DNA of 64,000 bases from Azospirillaceae bacterium (GCA_028283825.1 JAPWJW010000003.1:1-64000); one strand, 5' to 3'; counted from the first letter of the stretch, positions 17,573 through 26,953 are shown. The notes: generated by a model not told the origin, from the sequence alone. Numbers and translations are program-made.

Positions 17573-18211
17573 ATGAGCGATCTGCTGACGGCGGTGGCGG
17601 TGTTTGTCATGGTGGCGGGGTTGTCCTACCTCGTCGCCCTTGCCGCCTCGCATCTGGTCGAACGCCACCTGCACCGTGCCGAGGGCGTGGACCGGGTGGA
17701 CGAACGTTTCCACGAGGCCAACGTCCTGCACCACAAGTTCGAGGATCGCGGGGCCAAGATCATGCCGCGCGTGGCGCGGCTGGACAACACGCTGAAATCC
17801 GCCCGCCGCCAGAACTATATGTCCACCCGCAAGGTGGCGGACCTGGAGTCCAAGCGCGACCAGCTGATCCGCGTGCTGGGGGAGGAGGACGCCTTCCTGC
17901 GCCCTGGCCGCCCGGCCCGGCACTTCGTGGCCGCCGTCATCAACCGGCACGTCCAGCGCTCCGTTCTGGAACAGAAGGATGTCATCGGCCTGTCGCGCGG
18001 CTGGGCGCGGGTGCAGAACGTGCACGCCTGGGCCCCCAACGCCAACGACGCCAAGACCCTGGTGGAGAGTTACTACCCGCATTCCATGGGTTTCCATATC
18101 CTGGAGATTCGGGAACCGTCGCAGGACGGTCACCACGAGGATGACGGGGCGCACGATGCCGACGACCATCTGGCGGAGGCCGATACCGCGCCGCCCGGCG
18201 GCCGGCGCTAG
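17573..18211 (+). CDS. Unknown membrane-anchored coiled-coil protein (tandem pair, first)
   Basis: A 212-residue protein with one N-terminal membrane span (LTAVAVFVMVAGLSYLVALAASHLV), then a charged helical region rich in Arg, Lys and Glu (residues about 35-105), a small C-terminal domain with SRGWARVQNVHAWAPNANDAKTLV ... YYPHSMGF, and an acidic His/Asp tail. The C-terminal domain resembles that of the next gene (W-A-x-N-A ... A-K-T-L ... P-x-x-x-G-[FY]), so the two look like paralogues. They are 9 bp apart and surely one transcript. I do not recognise the family. Inner-membrane location is inferred. Confidence 0.75.
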   Translation: MSDLLTAVAVFVMVAGLSYLVALAASHLVERHLHRAEGVDRVDERFHEANVLHHKFEDRGAKIMPRVARLDNTLKSARRQNYMSTRKVADLESKRDQLIRVLGEEDAFLRPGRPARHFVAAVINRHVQRSVLEQKDVIGLSRGWARVQNVHAWAPNANDAKTLVESYYPHSMGFHILEIREPSQDGHHEDDGAHDADDHLAEADTAPPGGRR

Positions 18212-18220
18212 GGGGCGGGG

Positions 18221-18751
18221 ATGAGTTTCGCCCTGCTGTTCGGCATTGCCGCGGGCGTGACCGCGGCCGGTCAGGTCGCCAGTTCCACCGCACGGCGCAT
18301 CCGCCGCATGCGCCGTGACACCCAGGCCCGCCGCCGCCAAGTGGAGGAACTGTTCGTGGCGGTGCGCGCCAAGGCCAAGCTGACGCTCGACCTCAAGCGC
18401 GAGGAGCGCAAGATGGCGGCGGAGCTGGAGGAGTTGCGCACCAGCGTCACCGAGCATGACAAGCTGGCGGAGGTGCGGCGGGCGGATGAGGCGCTGCTTT
18501 ACGTCTATGACGAGCGGCGCATGCCCAAGGACAGCGCCTTCCTGGTGTCCATCAGCCATTCCAACTTCCAGACCCTGTCGCGCGGCGCGCCGGAAACGGT
18601 GGTGTCGTCCTGGCGCGTGGGCCGCCGCTATCTGGTCTGGGCGGTCAATGCCAAGCTGGCGCTGGCCAAGACGCTGCAGCGCTTCCCGCCCGAGCGGGGG
18701 TATGTGGTGAAGGGCGGCGACGCCTATCCCACCGACCCGGAAGAGTTATGA
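18221..18751 (+). CDS. Unknown membrane-anchored coiled-coil protein (tandem pair, second)
   Basis: A 176-residue protein with a short hydrophobic N-terminus (FALLFGIAAGVTAAGQVASS), a strongly basic and then mixed-charge coiled coil (RRIRRMRRDTQARRRQ to ELEELRTSVTEHDKL) and a C-terminal domain containing SAFLVSISHSNFQTL, WRVGRRYLVWAVNAKLALAKTL and FPPERGYVV. The last part matches the upstream protein in layout and key residues. No enzyme motif is visible. Function unknown; a structural or scaffolding role is a guess. Confidence 0.75.
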   Translation: MSFALLFGIAAGVTAAGQVASSTARRIRRMRRDTQARRRQVEELFVAVRAKAKLTLDLKREERKMAAELEELRTSVTEHDKLAEVRRADEALLYVYDERRMPKDSAFLVSISHSNFQTLSRGAPETVVSSWRVGRRYLVWAVNAKLALAKTLQRFPPERGYVVKGGDAYPTDPEEL

Positions 18752-18975
18752 CAAGGGTGGTGGGCGATGCCTGATCTTGTTCAAGGGCGCCGTTTGCGTG
18801 GCCTGCGCAAGTGTGTCGCGCGACAATCGCCCCCTCCCGGCCCCGGGCTTGCCCGCCTTCCGCCGCAATCCCGGTGTTGAATAGAACCATCGCCGGACGC
18901 CTTCCCCCCTAGGACAATTGTCTTTCGGGGTAGGGGGTCCGGGCCGGTCCTTCAGTTCGGGATAAGCGTGTCGCC

Positions 18976-19437
18976 ATGTTGCTCAAGACTGTCTTCATGC
19001 CCCTGACGGCCGCGGGCTTCGGTGCCGCCGCCGGACTGTGGGACCTGACCTCCGCCAGTCTGGACGGCACCCTGGTCATGCTGGCCATCGCCGGTTTCCT
19101 GCTGTCGGTGGCAGCCCCCCGCCAATGGGGCGTCTGGGTGTTGGTCATCGGTGTCGGGGTGTTGCTGTCCCACATGGTGACCCCGGCCCGCCACGGCATG
19201 CTGTTCGACCTGACCCTGGTGTCGGGCCTGGTGGCGGGTGCCGTCGCCCTGCTGCCGGCCACCGTCGGTGCCGTGGCGGCCCTGGTGGTGCTGTGGGTCG
19301 TCCGGCCGTCGCTGCCGAGTCCTGGCGTCGGTACGGTCGTGAAGCGTGGCACGGACGCCGCGCGCCGGGTCGGCGCCCGCATGGGCGGTGGTGGCCGTCC
19401 ACTGGGTGGCCAGCCGACCCTGGATATGGGCGACTGA
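18976..19437 (+). CDS. Small polytopic membrane protein, unknown
   Basis: A 153-residue protein with four to five hydrophobic segments (for example LVMLAIAGFLLSVAA, WVLVIGVGVLLSHMV, LTLVSGLVAGAVALLPATVGAVAALVVLWVV) and a basic Gly-rich cytosolic tail (RRVGARMGGGGRPLGG). The ATG at 18976 is the natural start. It stands alone: 225 bp follow the coiled-coil pair and 190 bp precede the cytochrome c gene. I do not recognise the family. Confidence 0.65.
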   Translation: MLLKTVFMPLTAAGFGAAAGLWDLTSASLDGTLVMLAIAGFLLSVAAPRQWGVWVLVIGVGVLLSHMVTPARHGMLFDLTLVSGLVAGAVALLPATVGAVAALVVLWVVRPSLPSPGVGTVVKRGTDAARRVGARMGGGGRPLGGQPTLDMGD

Positions 19438-19628
19438 AACCGAATTCCCCGGAAAAGCAACGGACTAGCCAACATTTCGGCGGCCGGCGCGATTGACAGC
19501 TGGTCGCCATCGCCCCCTAGGGTCGCCGCTGTCCCCGGGCCCGCATGCCCGATGACGGGACGCCCCGCCGGCCACCCTGTCCGGCACGACACACGACATG
19601 TATCCAGACTCTAGGGGGTCGTTTCTCC

Positions 19629-20006
19629 ATGAAGATTGCCGCCGCCGTCGCCCTGCTCGTCCTTGCCGCTGCCGGAACCGCCGCCGCCGACCCGGCCGCC
19701 GGTGACGTCGCCAAGGGCGAGAAGATTTTCCTGCGCTGCAAGGCCTGCCATAGCGCCGAGAAGGATGGCGCCGACAAGCTGGGCCCCAACCTGTGGGGCG
19801 TGGTCGGCCGCAAGTCCGCCAGCAAGGAAGGCTTCAGCTATTCTCCTGCCTTCAAGGGCGCCAACCTGACCTGGGATCCGGCCACGCTGGACACCTACCT
19901 GACCGGTCCGTCCAAGCTGATCCCCGGCAACCGCATGGCTTTCCCCGGCCTGCCCAACCCGCAGGACCGCGCCGACGTCATCGCCTATCTGTCCAGCCTG
20001 AAATAG
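19629..20006 (+). CDS. Periplasmic class I cytochrome c
   Basis: A 125-residue monohaem cytochrome with a signal peptide (AAAVALLVLAAAGTAAA-D), the haem motif CKACH, the GPNLWGVVGRKSASKEGFSYSPAFKG segment (key residues G-P-N-L-x-G-x-x-G-R) and the axial methionine in GNRMAFPGL. This is the c2/c550 type that carries electrons from the bc1 complex (petABC at 4.1-6.8 kb) to oxidases. The ATG at 19629 is chosen over an in-frame start at 19545 that lacks a signal peptide. It ends at a strong hairpin and is then followed by repeat copy B. Confidence 0.92.
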   Translation: MKIAAAVALLVLAAAGTAAADPAAGDVAKGEKIFLRCKACHSAEKDGADKLGPNLWGVVGRKSASKEGFSYSPAFKGANLTWDPATLDTYLTGPSKLIPGNRMAFPGLPNPQDRADVIAYLSSLK

Positions 20007-20010
20007 TACC

Positions 20011-20039
20011 AGCGGCACGAGACTCTAACTCGTGCCGCT
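20011..20039 (+). terminator. Hairpin after the cytochrome c gene
   Basis: AGCGGCACGAG and CTCGTGCCGCT form a perfect 11-bp stem with a 7-nt loop, 4 bp behind the stop codon. There is no T-run; repeat copy B follows at once, so this may be a mRNA-stabilising hairpin rather than a true terminator. Confidence 0.6.
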
Positions 20040-20042
20040 GTA

Positions 20043-20168
20043 GGCCCCGACCGGGGCCGCCGGAACGAGCACCGGAGGGCGCAGTGAGGAAGCCCCAAGC
20101 CGACGATGTCGGCGCCCGGCGCTTGAGGGGGCCTTTGATCGGTCACGATCAAAGGCCACTGGTATAAG
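20043..20168 (+). repeat. Structured intergenic repeat, copy B
   Basis: Hairpin 1 is GGCCCC-GACC-GGGGCC (20043-20058), hairpin 3 is GCCGAC-GAT-GTCGGC (20099-20113) followed by GCCCGGCGCTTGAGGG, and hairpin 4 is the perfect 12-bp stem GGCCTTTGATCG / CGATCAAAGGCC (20130-20157), then TGGTATAAG. The same elements occur in copy C with compensating stem changes. Confidence 0.78.
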
Positions 20169-20361
20169 CGTTGGGTCATGTGCGGGGGCGCGGCGCAGAA
20201 GGTTGCGGTCCTGCACATGATGTGCGCGTGACACAACCGAAGATATTCGCGTCCCTGCATCTTTTCATCCCTTGACGCCGGGGGATGCTTTCGTGGGACC
20301 CTATCCCTCGCGTCGAGAATGAGCGCGCCGCCTGAACGGCCGCCGTCGATGGAGAGGGAGC

Positions 20362-22233
20362 ATGACCACCAAGTTGTTGCGCGCCACCGCGCTGCGCACG
20401 GGTACCGCCGTGGCACTGGCCCTGGCGGCGTTTGCCGCCATTTCGGCCACCCCCGTCCAAGCCCAGCAATATTCCGCCGGCATCGTCTTCGGCGACAGCC
20501 TCAGCGACACCGGCAACCTGGTGCCCTTAGGCCTGGCACCGCCGGCACCCTATTACCAGGGGCGTTTTTCCAACGGCCCCCTGTGGGATGAGAAGGTGGG
20601 CGCCCTGCTGGGCGGCGTGCCGTTCAAGAGCTACGCCTATGGCGGCGCGCTGTCGACCGCCACCCGGCCCATCGATTTCCTGAACCAGATCAGCGCCTTC
20701 CTGGCGGCCAAGCCGACCATCACCAGCAGCCAGCTATACTCGCTCTGGATTGGCGCCAACGACTATTTCGCCTACGCGGCCAGCCCCACGGTGGACGCGG
20801 CGACCGAGGCCGCCACGGTGGTGGGCAACATCCGCACCGGCGCCAGCGAACTGATCGCCGCCGGCGCCCGCAACATGCTGATCTTCAACCTGCCCAACCT
20901 GGGCAACACCCCCGCCATCAGTGCGGAAGGGGCGACCGCGGCGCTGCAGGCCAACCAGCTGACGGCCATCCATAACCAGGATGTGCTGGACCTGACCAAA
21001 AGCCTGAACGGCACCAACGGCGCCCGCGTCATCCTGGTGGACGTGAACACCATCTTCGCCATGATTCAGGCCAACCCGGCCAAGTACGGCATCACCGACG
21101 CCGTGCATTCCTGTCTGCTGGGCGGGGTGGCCACCGGCTACTGCAACGCGTCCAACATCAACACCATGCTGTTCTGGGACGACGTGCACCCCACCACCAC
21201 CGGGCATACCCTGCTGGCGGAATATGTGGCGGGCACGCTGACCACCGTGCTGCAGGCGCCGCAGGCGGCGGTGGCGGCCACGCAGCTGGGCTTCCTGGCG
21301 GATGACGCCATGACCGGGGCGGTGCGTGCCCGCCTGAACGGCATCCGCATCGGCACCGCGACCTCGGGCGGTGGTAGTGCGGCCGGGTCGCAGATGGGCC
21401 GCGACGGCAAGGTCGGGGTTTTCCTCTATGGCAATTACGGCACCGGCAACCGCGACGCCATCGCCGGCCAGATGGGCTACGATTACGACAGCTACACCGG
21501 CGCGCTGGGCATCGACTACAAGGTCAGTGACGTCGTCACCACCGGCCTGGCCTTGGGTTTCGGCGACAACCGCCTGAACTTTGATGGCGGTTTCGGCAAG
21601 GATGAGCTGCACGCCTACAACCTGATGGCCTACGCCACCGCCACCCTGGGCTCATGGTACGCCGACGGCACCCTGTCCTATGGCTATGATGAGTTCACCA
21701 AGATGCAGCGGCAGACCGGGTTCGCGCCGCAGCCCTGGGGCAACGCCGCCCCCAGCGGCAACACCTACGCCGCCAGCCTGTCGGGCGGCTACAACATCAG
21801 CCTGGGTGGCGCCACCCTGGGGCCCACGGCGGGCCTGCGGTACCAGCGCGGCAGCATCCATGAATATACCGAAAGCGACGCCGGCGCCCTGGCCCTGACC
21901 GTGCCGGATTTCGACGCCGAAAGCTTCCGGGCGCAGGTGGGCGGCCAGCTATCCGCCCCCTTCACCCTGGGCGATGTGGTGGTGGCGCCACAGCTGACGG
22001 CCGGCATCCAGCATGAGTTCCTGAACTCCGGCCGCATCTTCCAGGCGACCTTGCCCGGCGGGCAGGTGGCGGAAACCAACGCGGGGGCGGGCAAGCGCAC
22101 CTCCTACGTCGGGGGCGGTGGCATCGCCATCCAGGGCGGCGGGATTGCCGCCACGGTGTCCTACCAGGGCACCTTCGCCGGCAACGACCGCACCGACCAC
22201 GCCGTCATGGGGCACATCCGCGTCGGGTTCTGA
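20362..22233 (+). CDS. GDSL/SGNH esterase autotransporter
   Basis: A 623-residue secreted esterase. It has a signal peptide (AFAAISATPVQA-Q), an N-terminal SGNH hydrolase passenger with the nucleophile block FGDSLSDTGN, the GANDYF block and the DDVHPT catalytic Asp/His block, and a C-terminal beta-barrel of about 280 residues ending in Phe (IRVGF), as in EstA-type autotransporters. It would be displayed on the outer surface and cleave lipids or esters. The start has GAGAGGGAG just upstream. Single gene with its own terminator. Confidence 0.93.
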   Translation: MTTKLLRATALRTGTAVALALAAFAAISATPVQAQQYSAGIVFGDSLSDTGNLVPLGLAPPAPYYQGRFSNGPLWDEKVGALLGGVPFKSYAYGGALSTATRPIDFLNQISAFLAAKPTITSSQLYSLWIGANDYFAYAASPTVDAATEAATVVGNIRTGASELIAAGARNMLIFNLPNLGNTPAISAEGATAALQANQLTAIHNQDVLDLTKSLNGTNGARVILVDVNTIFAMIQANPAKYGITDAVHSCLLGGVATGYCNASNINTMLFWDDVHPTTTGHTLLAEYVAGTLTTVLQAPQAAVAATQLGFLADDAMTGAVRARLNGIRIGTATSGGGSAAGSQMGRDGKVGVFLYGNYGTGNRDAIAGQMGYDYDSYTGALGIDYKVSDVVTTGLALGFGDNRLNFDGGFGKDELHAYNLMAYATATLGSWYADGTLSYGYDEFTKMQRQTGFAPQPWGNAAPSGNTYAASLSGGYNISLGGATLGPTAGLRYQRGSIHEYTESDAGALALTVPDFDAESFRAQVGGQLSAPFTLGDVVVAPQLTAGIQHEFLNSGRIFQATLPGGQVAETNAGAGKRTSYVGGGGIAIQGGGIAATVSYQGTFAGNDRTDHAVMGHIRVGF

Positions 22234-22252
22234 TTTGAATTGAGAACGGGAG

Positions 22253-22284
22253 GGGCCGCGGGTTCACGCCCGCGGCCCTTTTTG
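22253..22284 (+). terminator. Terminator of the esterase gene
   Basis: GGGCCGCGGG / CCCGCGGCCC, 10-bp perfect stem with a 6-nt loop, followed by TTTTTGC. Confidence 0.9.
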
Positions 22285-22424
22285 CTGCTCCGATTCGACC
22301 GGTGGTGCGGCGATGCGTCCCTGCGGCCTATTGCCCGGTCGTCCAGATGATCTTCCATAGATTTCGGGGGTTGGTAGGCACTGCAACCACACGGAAAGAA
22401 GAGGCGCCCATAAGGTGAATACGA

Positions 22425-22452
22425 TTGTATCATAAGATATACAAAATATAAT
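22425..22452 (+). promoter_or_regulatory. Probable sigma-70 promoter of the TonB receptor gene
   Basis: TTGTAT and TATAAT are 16 bp apart in an unusually AT-rich stretch (about 22410-22465). TTGTAT is also one arm of a small dyad (TTGTAT ... ATACAA), which could be an operator. The leader to the start codon is about 115 nt. Nothing else was recognised between 22285 and 22569. Confidence 0.5.
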
Positions 22453-22569
22453 ATTCACAATCATGCGCCAAATCTGAAACCAAGCACGGCGACAAGCTCC
22501 CTCGAAGATAGCTGGCACTATCGAAAAATAATGCAAATGCCGGCGTCCATATCGAAGGAGATGCGGGGA

Positions 22570-25353
22570 ATGATTGCATTCGGCGGGGTGGATATTTCGC
22601 GGCGTCATGTACTTTATTTGACGGCCAGCGCGACAGTGATGCTGGGTTTGATGGCGCCAATGGCGCGCGCGGCGGACGCGGACGCCGCCCCGGCGGATCA
22701 GGCTACGGGGGAACTGGTGATCACCGGTGACAGGATCAGCGGTACCCAGAAGGCCCTGGATGAAAAGCGCGACAGTACCGCCGTCACCAGCGTCATGTCG
22801 GCGGAGGAAATCGCCCAGCATCCGGGTGGCAACATCGTCGACATCATCACCCATCTGCCGGGTCTGTCGGGGTTCAGCGACATGGGCCTGGGGCAGGCCG
22901 CCACGGGTGAGCAGGAGTACGTCTCCATCCGCGGCATCGATTCCTCCTACAACGCCTACACCCTCAATGGCGTGCGGGTGCCGGCGGCGGATGCCAATAG
23001 CCGGGCCCTGTCGCTGAAGATGGTGGCGCCCTACGGCATCCAGTCGGTGTCGGTCAACAAGACCCCCACCGTGGACATGGACGGCGACAGCATCGGCGGC
23101 ACCATCGATATCCGCACGCCCACCGCCTTCGACTTCCCCGGCGCCATGACCAAGGTGACGATGGAGGGCAACTATTCGGACCTGGCCCGCAAGACCGGGT
23201 CCGATTACATGGGCGGTGGCGGCCAGGTCGAAACCGCCCAACGCCTCAGCAATGATATCGGCCTGTACGCCACCGCCTATTACACCCGCAAGAACACGGC
23301 GGGCGAAACGGTGGAGGCCACCGGGTACGCGCCGACCCTGGCGTCCGAGGCCACCGAGACCGACTTCACCAAGGTCCATGGCCTGTCGGCGGCCGGCGTG
23401 CGCTACGACTATTACGAAGACCAGATGACGCGGTACGGCGGCAACTTCTCCCTGGATAAGCAGGACCAGGACCAACACTATTATATCCAGGGATCGTATT
23501 CGAAATATCAGGTCCGCGGCACCGATACGCAGCACAGCATCAACGGTGGCCAGACCTGTTATTACTGTAATGGCACGACCTTCAGTGAACAGGGTATTTT
23601 GCCCGGCACCTATTTCCAGTTGCGTGACCAGAATGAGGAACTGCTGACCACCAAGATCGGCGGGCAGAACATCTGGGGCGCCCTGACCGCCGACTATGAT
23701 TTCTCCTACGGCTACAGCCGGATCGAACGGCCCGATTATGTCGAGGGCAGCGCCTATGGCGCGGTGGACACGACGGGGACCACGTCTTTCGACCTCAGTG
23801 ATCCGGCGGCCACCAAGGTCATCTACGGCAGCGCCGCCGACAAGGCTTACGCCCTGAGCCAGACGACGGATCGGCTGTGGAAATTCCAGGGCTCCGACAG
23901 CGCCCAGGAAAACACCATGTACACCGGCAAGGTGAACCTGAACTACAGCGTGAAGCAGGGGCTGCTGGACAACATCCGGGCGGGGGCGAGCATCAGCCGG
24001 TCGGACCGTTATCAGTACCAGCACCAGTTCTTCGGCAACAACGGCGACAACTTCGTCATCCTGGACGCCAACGGCAACATCCGGCCGTCCACCGACCCGG
24101 CGGGCCCCACGGTGCAGGCGCTGCCGGGGCGCGACCTGTCGTCCTTCCTGGGCGGCACCTACGCCGGTGTCTTCCGCGCGCTGGACCGGTCCACCTATGA
24201 GAACGGCGCCCTGCCGTACAAGTACACCAGCCAGTACGGCATCGACCCCGCCACGGGGCAGGTGACGGGAAACCCCGGCGCCTACACCTACAACGACTAC
24301 ATCCGCAACACCGTCTATGGCACCGAGGACATCTACGCCACCTATGTCGAGGCCAACTTCCAGTACCAGGACCTACGGGCGACGGTGGGCATGCGGTATG
24401 AGGACACCGACTTCGCCAGCCGGCAGTGGCAGGTGGACGGCGACAGCGGCGCCTGGAAGACCAGCTCCAACCATTACGGCGAAGTGCTGCCCAGCCTGAT
24501 CCTGACCTACCGCCCGGACCAGTCCTTCGTTTACCGCGCGGCGGTCCGCCAGTCCTTCTCCCGCCCGGCGTTCGGCTTGATCGCCAGCCCGGTGACCATC
24601 AGCCGCAACGACCTGACGGGGGAGATCAACGGCATCAGCCAGGGCAACCCCAACCTGAAGCCGTCCGAGGCCACCAACTACGACCTGTCGGCGGAATATT
24701 ACGGCCCCAACGAAATGGTGGTCGAGGTCAACGCCTACTACAAATCCATCCGTAACTTCATCTACGCTGCCAGTTCGTCCGGGGCGGCCCCCAGCGCCAA
24801 CACCGCCACCGCCAATAACGGCGGCGTCGTGGTCAGCGAATATGAGAACGGCGGCGACGCCGACCTGATGGGCCTGACCCTGGACGCCCGTCGCAAACTG
24901 ACCGAACTGCCGGGCCTGTGGAGCGGCTTCGGTGTGGGCGGCTCCGTGACCGTCCAGCACAGTTCCGCCGACAGCAAGCGGGCCGACCATTACGGGCGGG
25001 ACACCTGGCTGCCGCGCGCGCCGGAGCTGATGTACAACGTCGACCTGTTTTACGAGAAGGATGGCCTGAAGGCCGACCTGTCCTTCCAGTACACCGGCTT
25101 GCAACTGGTCGGGCTGACCAGCAACAACCTGGACACCTACCTCCAGCCCGTCAAAAGCCTGGACTTCAGCGTCAGCTATCCCTTCGCCGGGGTGACGGTC
25201 ACGCTGGCCGGCAAGAACCTAACGGACAACGTCCAGTTCTACAAAACCCTGGGCAAGACGACGCAGTACCTGGGGACCCAGGACGGCGGCGGCAACGGTT
25301 CCTATGTGGAAACCGGCCGCACGGTGGCGCTGACCGCCTCCTACCAGTTCTGA
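22570..25353 (+). CDS. TonB-dependent outer-membrane receptor
   Basis: About 927 residues. The signal peptide carries an RR pair (ISRRHVLYLTASATVMLGLMAPMARA-A). Next come the plug domain (VITGDRISGTQKALDEKRDSTAVTSVMSAEEI; key words VTSVMSAEEIAQHPGGNIVDIITHLPG, SIRGIDSSYNAYTLNGVRVP) and a 22-strand barrel ending in the outer-membrane signature TASYQF. The GxxxxGTIDIRT block is typical of Caulobacter-type receptors. The ATG at 22570 has GAAGGAG 9 nt upstream; earlier in-frame ATGs are worse placed. The next gene, a PHP hydrolase, starts 23 bp on; together they suggest import and hydrolysis of a phosphate-containing or complex organic substrate. Confidence 0.93.
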   Translation: MIAFGGVDISRRHVLYLTASATVMLGLMAPMARAADADAAPADQATGELVITGDRISGTQKALDEKRDSTAVTSVMSAEEIAQHPGGNIVDIITHLPGLSGFSDMGLGQAATGEQEYVSIRGIDSSYNAYTLNGVRVPAADANSRALSLKMVAPYGIQSVSVNKTPTVDMDGDSIGGTIDIRTPTAFDFPGAMTKVTMEGNYSDLARKTGSDYMGGGGQVETAQRLSNDIGLYATAYYTRKNTAGETVEATGYAPTLASEATETDFTKVHGLSAAGVRYDYYEDQMTRYGGNFSLDKQDQDQHYYIQGSYSKYQVRGTDTQHSINGGQTCYYCNGTTFSEQGILPGTYFQLRDQNEELLTTKIGGQNIWGALTADYDFSYGYSRIERPDYVEGSAYGAVDTTGTTSFDLSDPAATKVIYGSAADKAYALSQTTDRLWKFQGSDSAQENTMYTGKVNLNYSVKQGLLDNIRAGASISRSDRYQYQHQFFGNNGDNFVILDANGNIRPSTDPAGPTVQALPGRDLSSFLGGTYAGVFRALDRSTYENGALPYKYTSQYGIDPATGQVTGNPGAYTYNDYIRNTVYGTEDIYATYVEANFQYQDLRATVGMRYEDTDFASRQWQVDGDSGAWKTSSNHYGEVLPSLILTYRPDQSFVYRAAVRQSFSRPAFGLIASPVTISRNDLTGEINGISQGNPNLKPSEATNYDLSAEYYGPNEMVVEVNAYYKSIRNFIYAASSSGAAPSANTATANNGGVVVSEYENGGDADLMGLTLDARRKLTELPGLWSGFGVGGSVTVQHSSADSKRADHYGRDTWLPRAPELMYNVDLFYEKDGLKADLSFQYTGLQLVGLTSNNLDTYLQPVKSLDFSVSYPFAGVTVTLAGKNLTDNVQFYKTLGKTTQYLGTQDGGGNGSYVETGRTVALTASYQF

Positions 25354-25376
25354 CCCGAACGGACGGATGTCTCCCT

Positions 25377-26897
25377 ATGTCCTTCTTGGCTTTCCTGCGC
25401 GGCCTGGCGGCCGCGCTGACCCTAGGTCTTTGCTTCCCCGCCTGGGCGGGGGAGACGCAGGTGGTGATGACCGGCACCCTGCATGCCGGGGATAACCAGA
25501 CCTACCGCGAGCTGCCCTTCACCGTGCCGGCCGGCGTGGGCAAGATCACCGTCGATGTCAGCTGGGACAGCCTGGAAAAGGGCACCTACCTGGTGCTGGG
25601 GCTGTATGACCCGGAACGCAACCGCGGCTGGGGCGGGGCGATCAAGCCGCATTTCGTCGTGGCCGACGGCTTCGCCTCACCCTCCTACCTGCCCGGTCCC
25701 ATCGTGCCGGGGCAATGGCGCCTCAGCCTGGCCGTGGCCAGCATCCGTCCTGGCGTGACCTCGCCCTACACGGTCAAGATCACGCTGGCCACCGGGCCGG
25801 AGGCGCAGCGGTTCAGCGACACGCCGCTGCGGACCGGTGCCGGCTGGTATCGCGGCGATCTGCACAGCCACACCGGCCACAGCGATGCCGCCTGCCGCAG
25901 CCTGTCGGGTGCCGCGACACCGTGCCCCTTGTTCCTCAGCCTGCAGGCGGCGGTGGACCATAAGCTGGATTTCCTGGTGGTCACCGACCACAACGTCAGC
26001 AGCCATGTGGCCGACATGGGCAACTTGGCCGCCTATTTTGATACCCTGCTGCTGATACCGGGGCGGGAAATGACCACGCAGAACGGCCATTTCAACCTGC
26101 TGGGCATTACCGATTTCGTGGATTTCCGCCTGGGCCCGAAGGGCATCCCGACCATCAACGGCATGTTCGACGCCGCCAAAGGGACGGGGGCGCTGGTGTC
26201 GATCAACCACCCGGAAATCCCGACGGGGGAGGCCTGCCTGGGTTGCGGCTGGAATGCGCCGGACACCGATTACGGCCGGGTGCAGTCGGTCGAGGTGGCC
26301 AACGGCGGCATCGCCGCTGACCAGGGTGGCTTCGACGACGGCGCCGGCTCCGGCGTGGCCTTCTGGGAGGCGCAGCTGAGCCGGGGGTATCACCTGACCG
26401 GGGTGGGCGGCAGCGACAACCATGACGCCGTCGATGGGCGCAAGGACATCTCGCCGGTGGGGGCGCAGTCGCCGGTGGGGTTCCCGGCCACGGTGGTCCA
26501 CGCCGACGCGCTGTCGCAGCCGGCCATCCTGAACGGCATCCGGTCCGGCCGCGTCTTCATCGACCTGGAGGGCGCGCATCCCGGGCGGGTGCTGGACATG
26601 GCGGCCAGCGCCGGCGGGGCGACGGCGGTGATGGGGGCGACGCTGGCGCGGGATGCGGCGGCGCCCATCGTGGCGCACATCCATGTCGCCGGTGCCAAGG
26701 GGGCCCACATCGACCTGATCGCCGACGGGCAGGGGCAAAAGCTGATCCGCGACCCTGTCCTGCGGGATGACGACCAGACCGTGGACGTGACCTTTCCCGC
26801 CGGCCAGGACATCCACTGGTTTCGCGCCGATGTCCGCGCCGCCGACGGTCGCCGCATCCTGATTGGCAATCCCATCTACGTGGCGCCGAAGGGGTAA
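25377..26897 (+). CDS. Secreted PHP-domain (CehA/McbA-like) metallohydrolase
   Basis: A 506-residue protein with a signal peptide (LAAALTLGLCFPAWA-G), an N-terminal beta-sandwich of about 140 residues and a PHP-type metallohydrolase domain. The metal ligands are visible in RGDLHSHTGHSD, LVVTDHNVSSH, the GREMTT glutamate, ISINHPEIP-type VSINHPE, and GGSDNHD. The family includes carbaryl hydrolase CehA/McbA and phosphoesterases. Two extra cysteines lie in ACLGCGW. It is coupled to the TonB receptor and ends in a strong terminator. The substrate cannot be read from sequence; a phosphodiester or carbamate is plausible. Confidence 0.85.
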   Translation: MSFLAFLRGLAAALTLGLCFPAWAGETQVVMTGTLHAGDNQTYRELPFTVPAGVGKITVDVSWDSLEKGTYLVLGLYDPERNRGWGGAIKPHFVVADGFASPSYLPGPIVPGQWRLSLAVASIRPGVTSPYTVKITLATGPEAQRFSDTPLRTGAGWYRGDLHSHTGHSDAACRSLSGAATPCPLFLSLQAAVDHKLDFLVVTDHNVSSHVADMGNLAAYFDTLLLIPGREMTTQNGHFNLLGITDFVDFRLGPKGIPTINGMFDAAKGTGALVSINHPEIPTGEACLGCGWNAPDTDYGRVQSVEVANGGIAADQGGFDDGAGSGVAFWEAQLSRGYHLTGVGGSDNHDAVDGRKDISPVGAQSPVGFPATVVHADALSQPAILNGIRSGRVFIDLEGAHPGRVLDMAASAGGATAVMGATLARDAAAPIVAHIHVAGAKGAHIDLIADGQGQKLIRDPVLRDDDQTVDVTFPAGQDIHWFRADVRAADGRRILIGNPIYVAPKG

Positions 26898-26911
26898 ATC
26901 ACCGATCCCCA

Positions 26912-26953
26912 CCCACCGGGGCGGCCCCCAAGGACCGCCCCGGTGGGGTTTCC
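26912..26953. terminator. Terminator between the PHP hydrolase and the RND exporter
   Basis: CCCACCGGGGCGG / CCGCCCCGGTGGG, a perfect 13-bp stem with a 10-nt loop, then GTTTCCCC. It lies between two convergent genes and may serve both. Confidence 0.8.

Noticed and set aside
22570-22680. Tat signal on the TonB receptor (SRRHVL)
   Set aside because: Outer-membrane receptors use the Sec path; the RR pair lacks the rest of the Tat consensus and is probably incidental.
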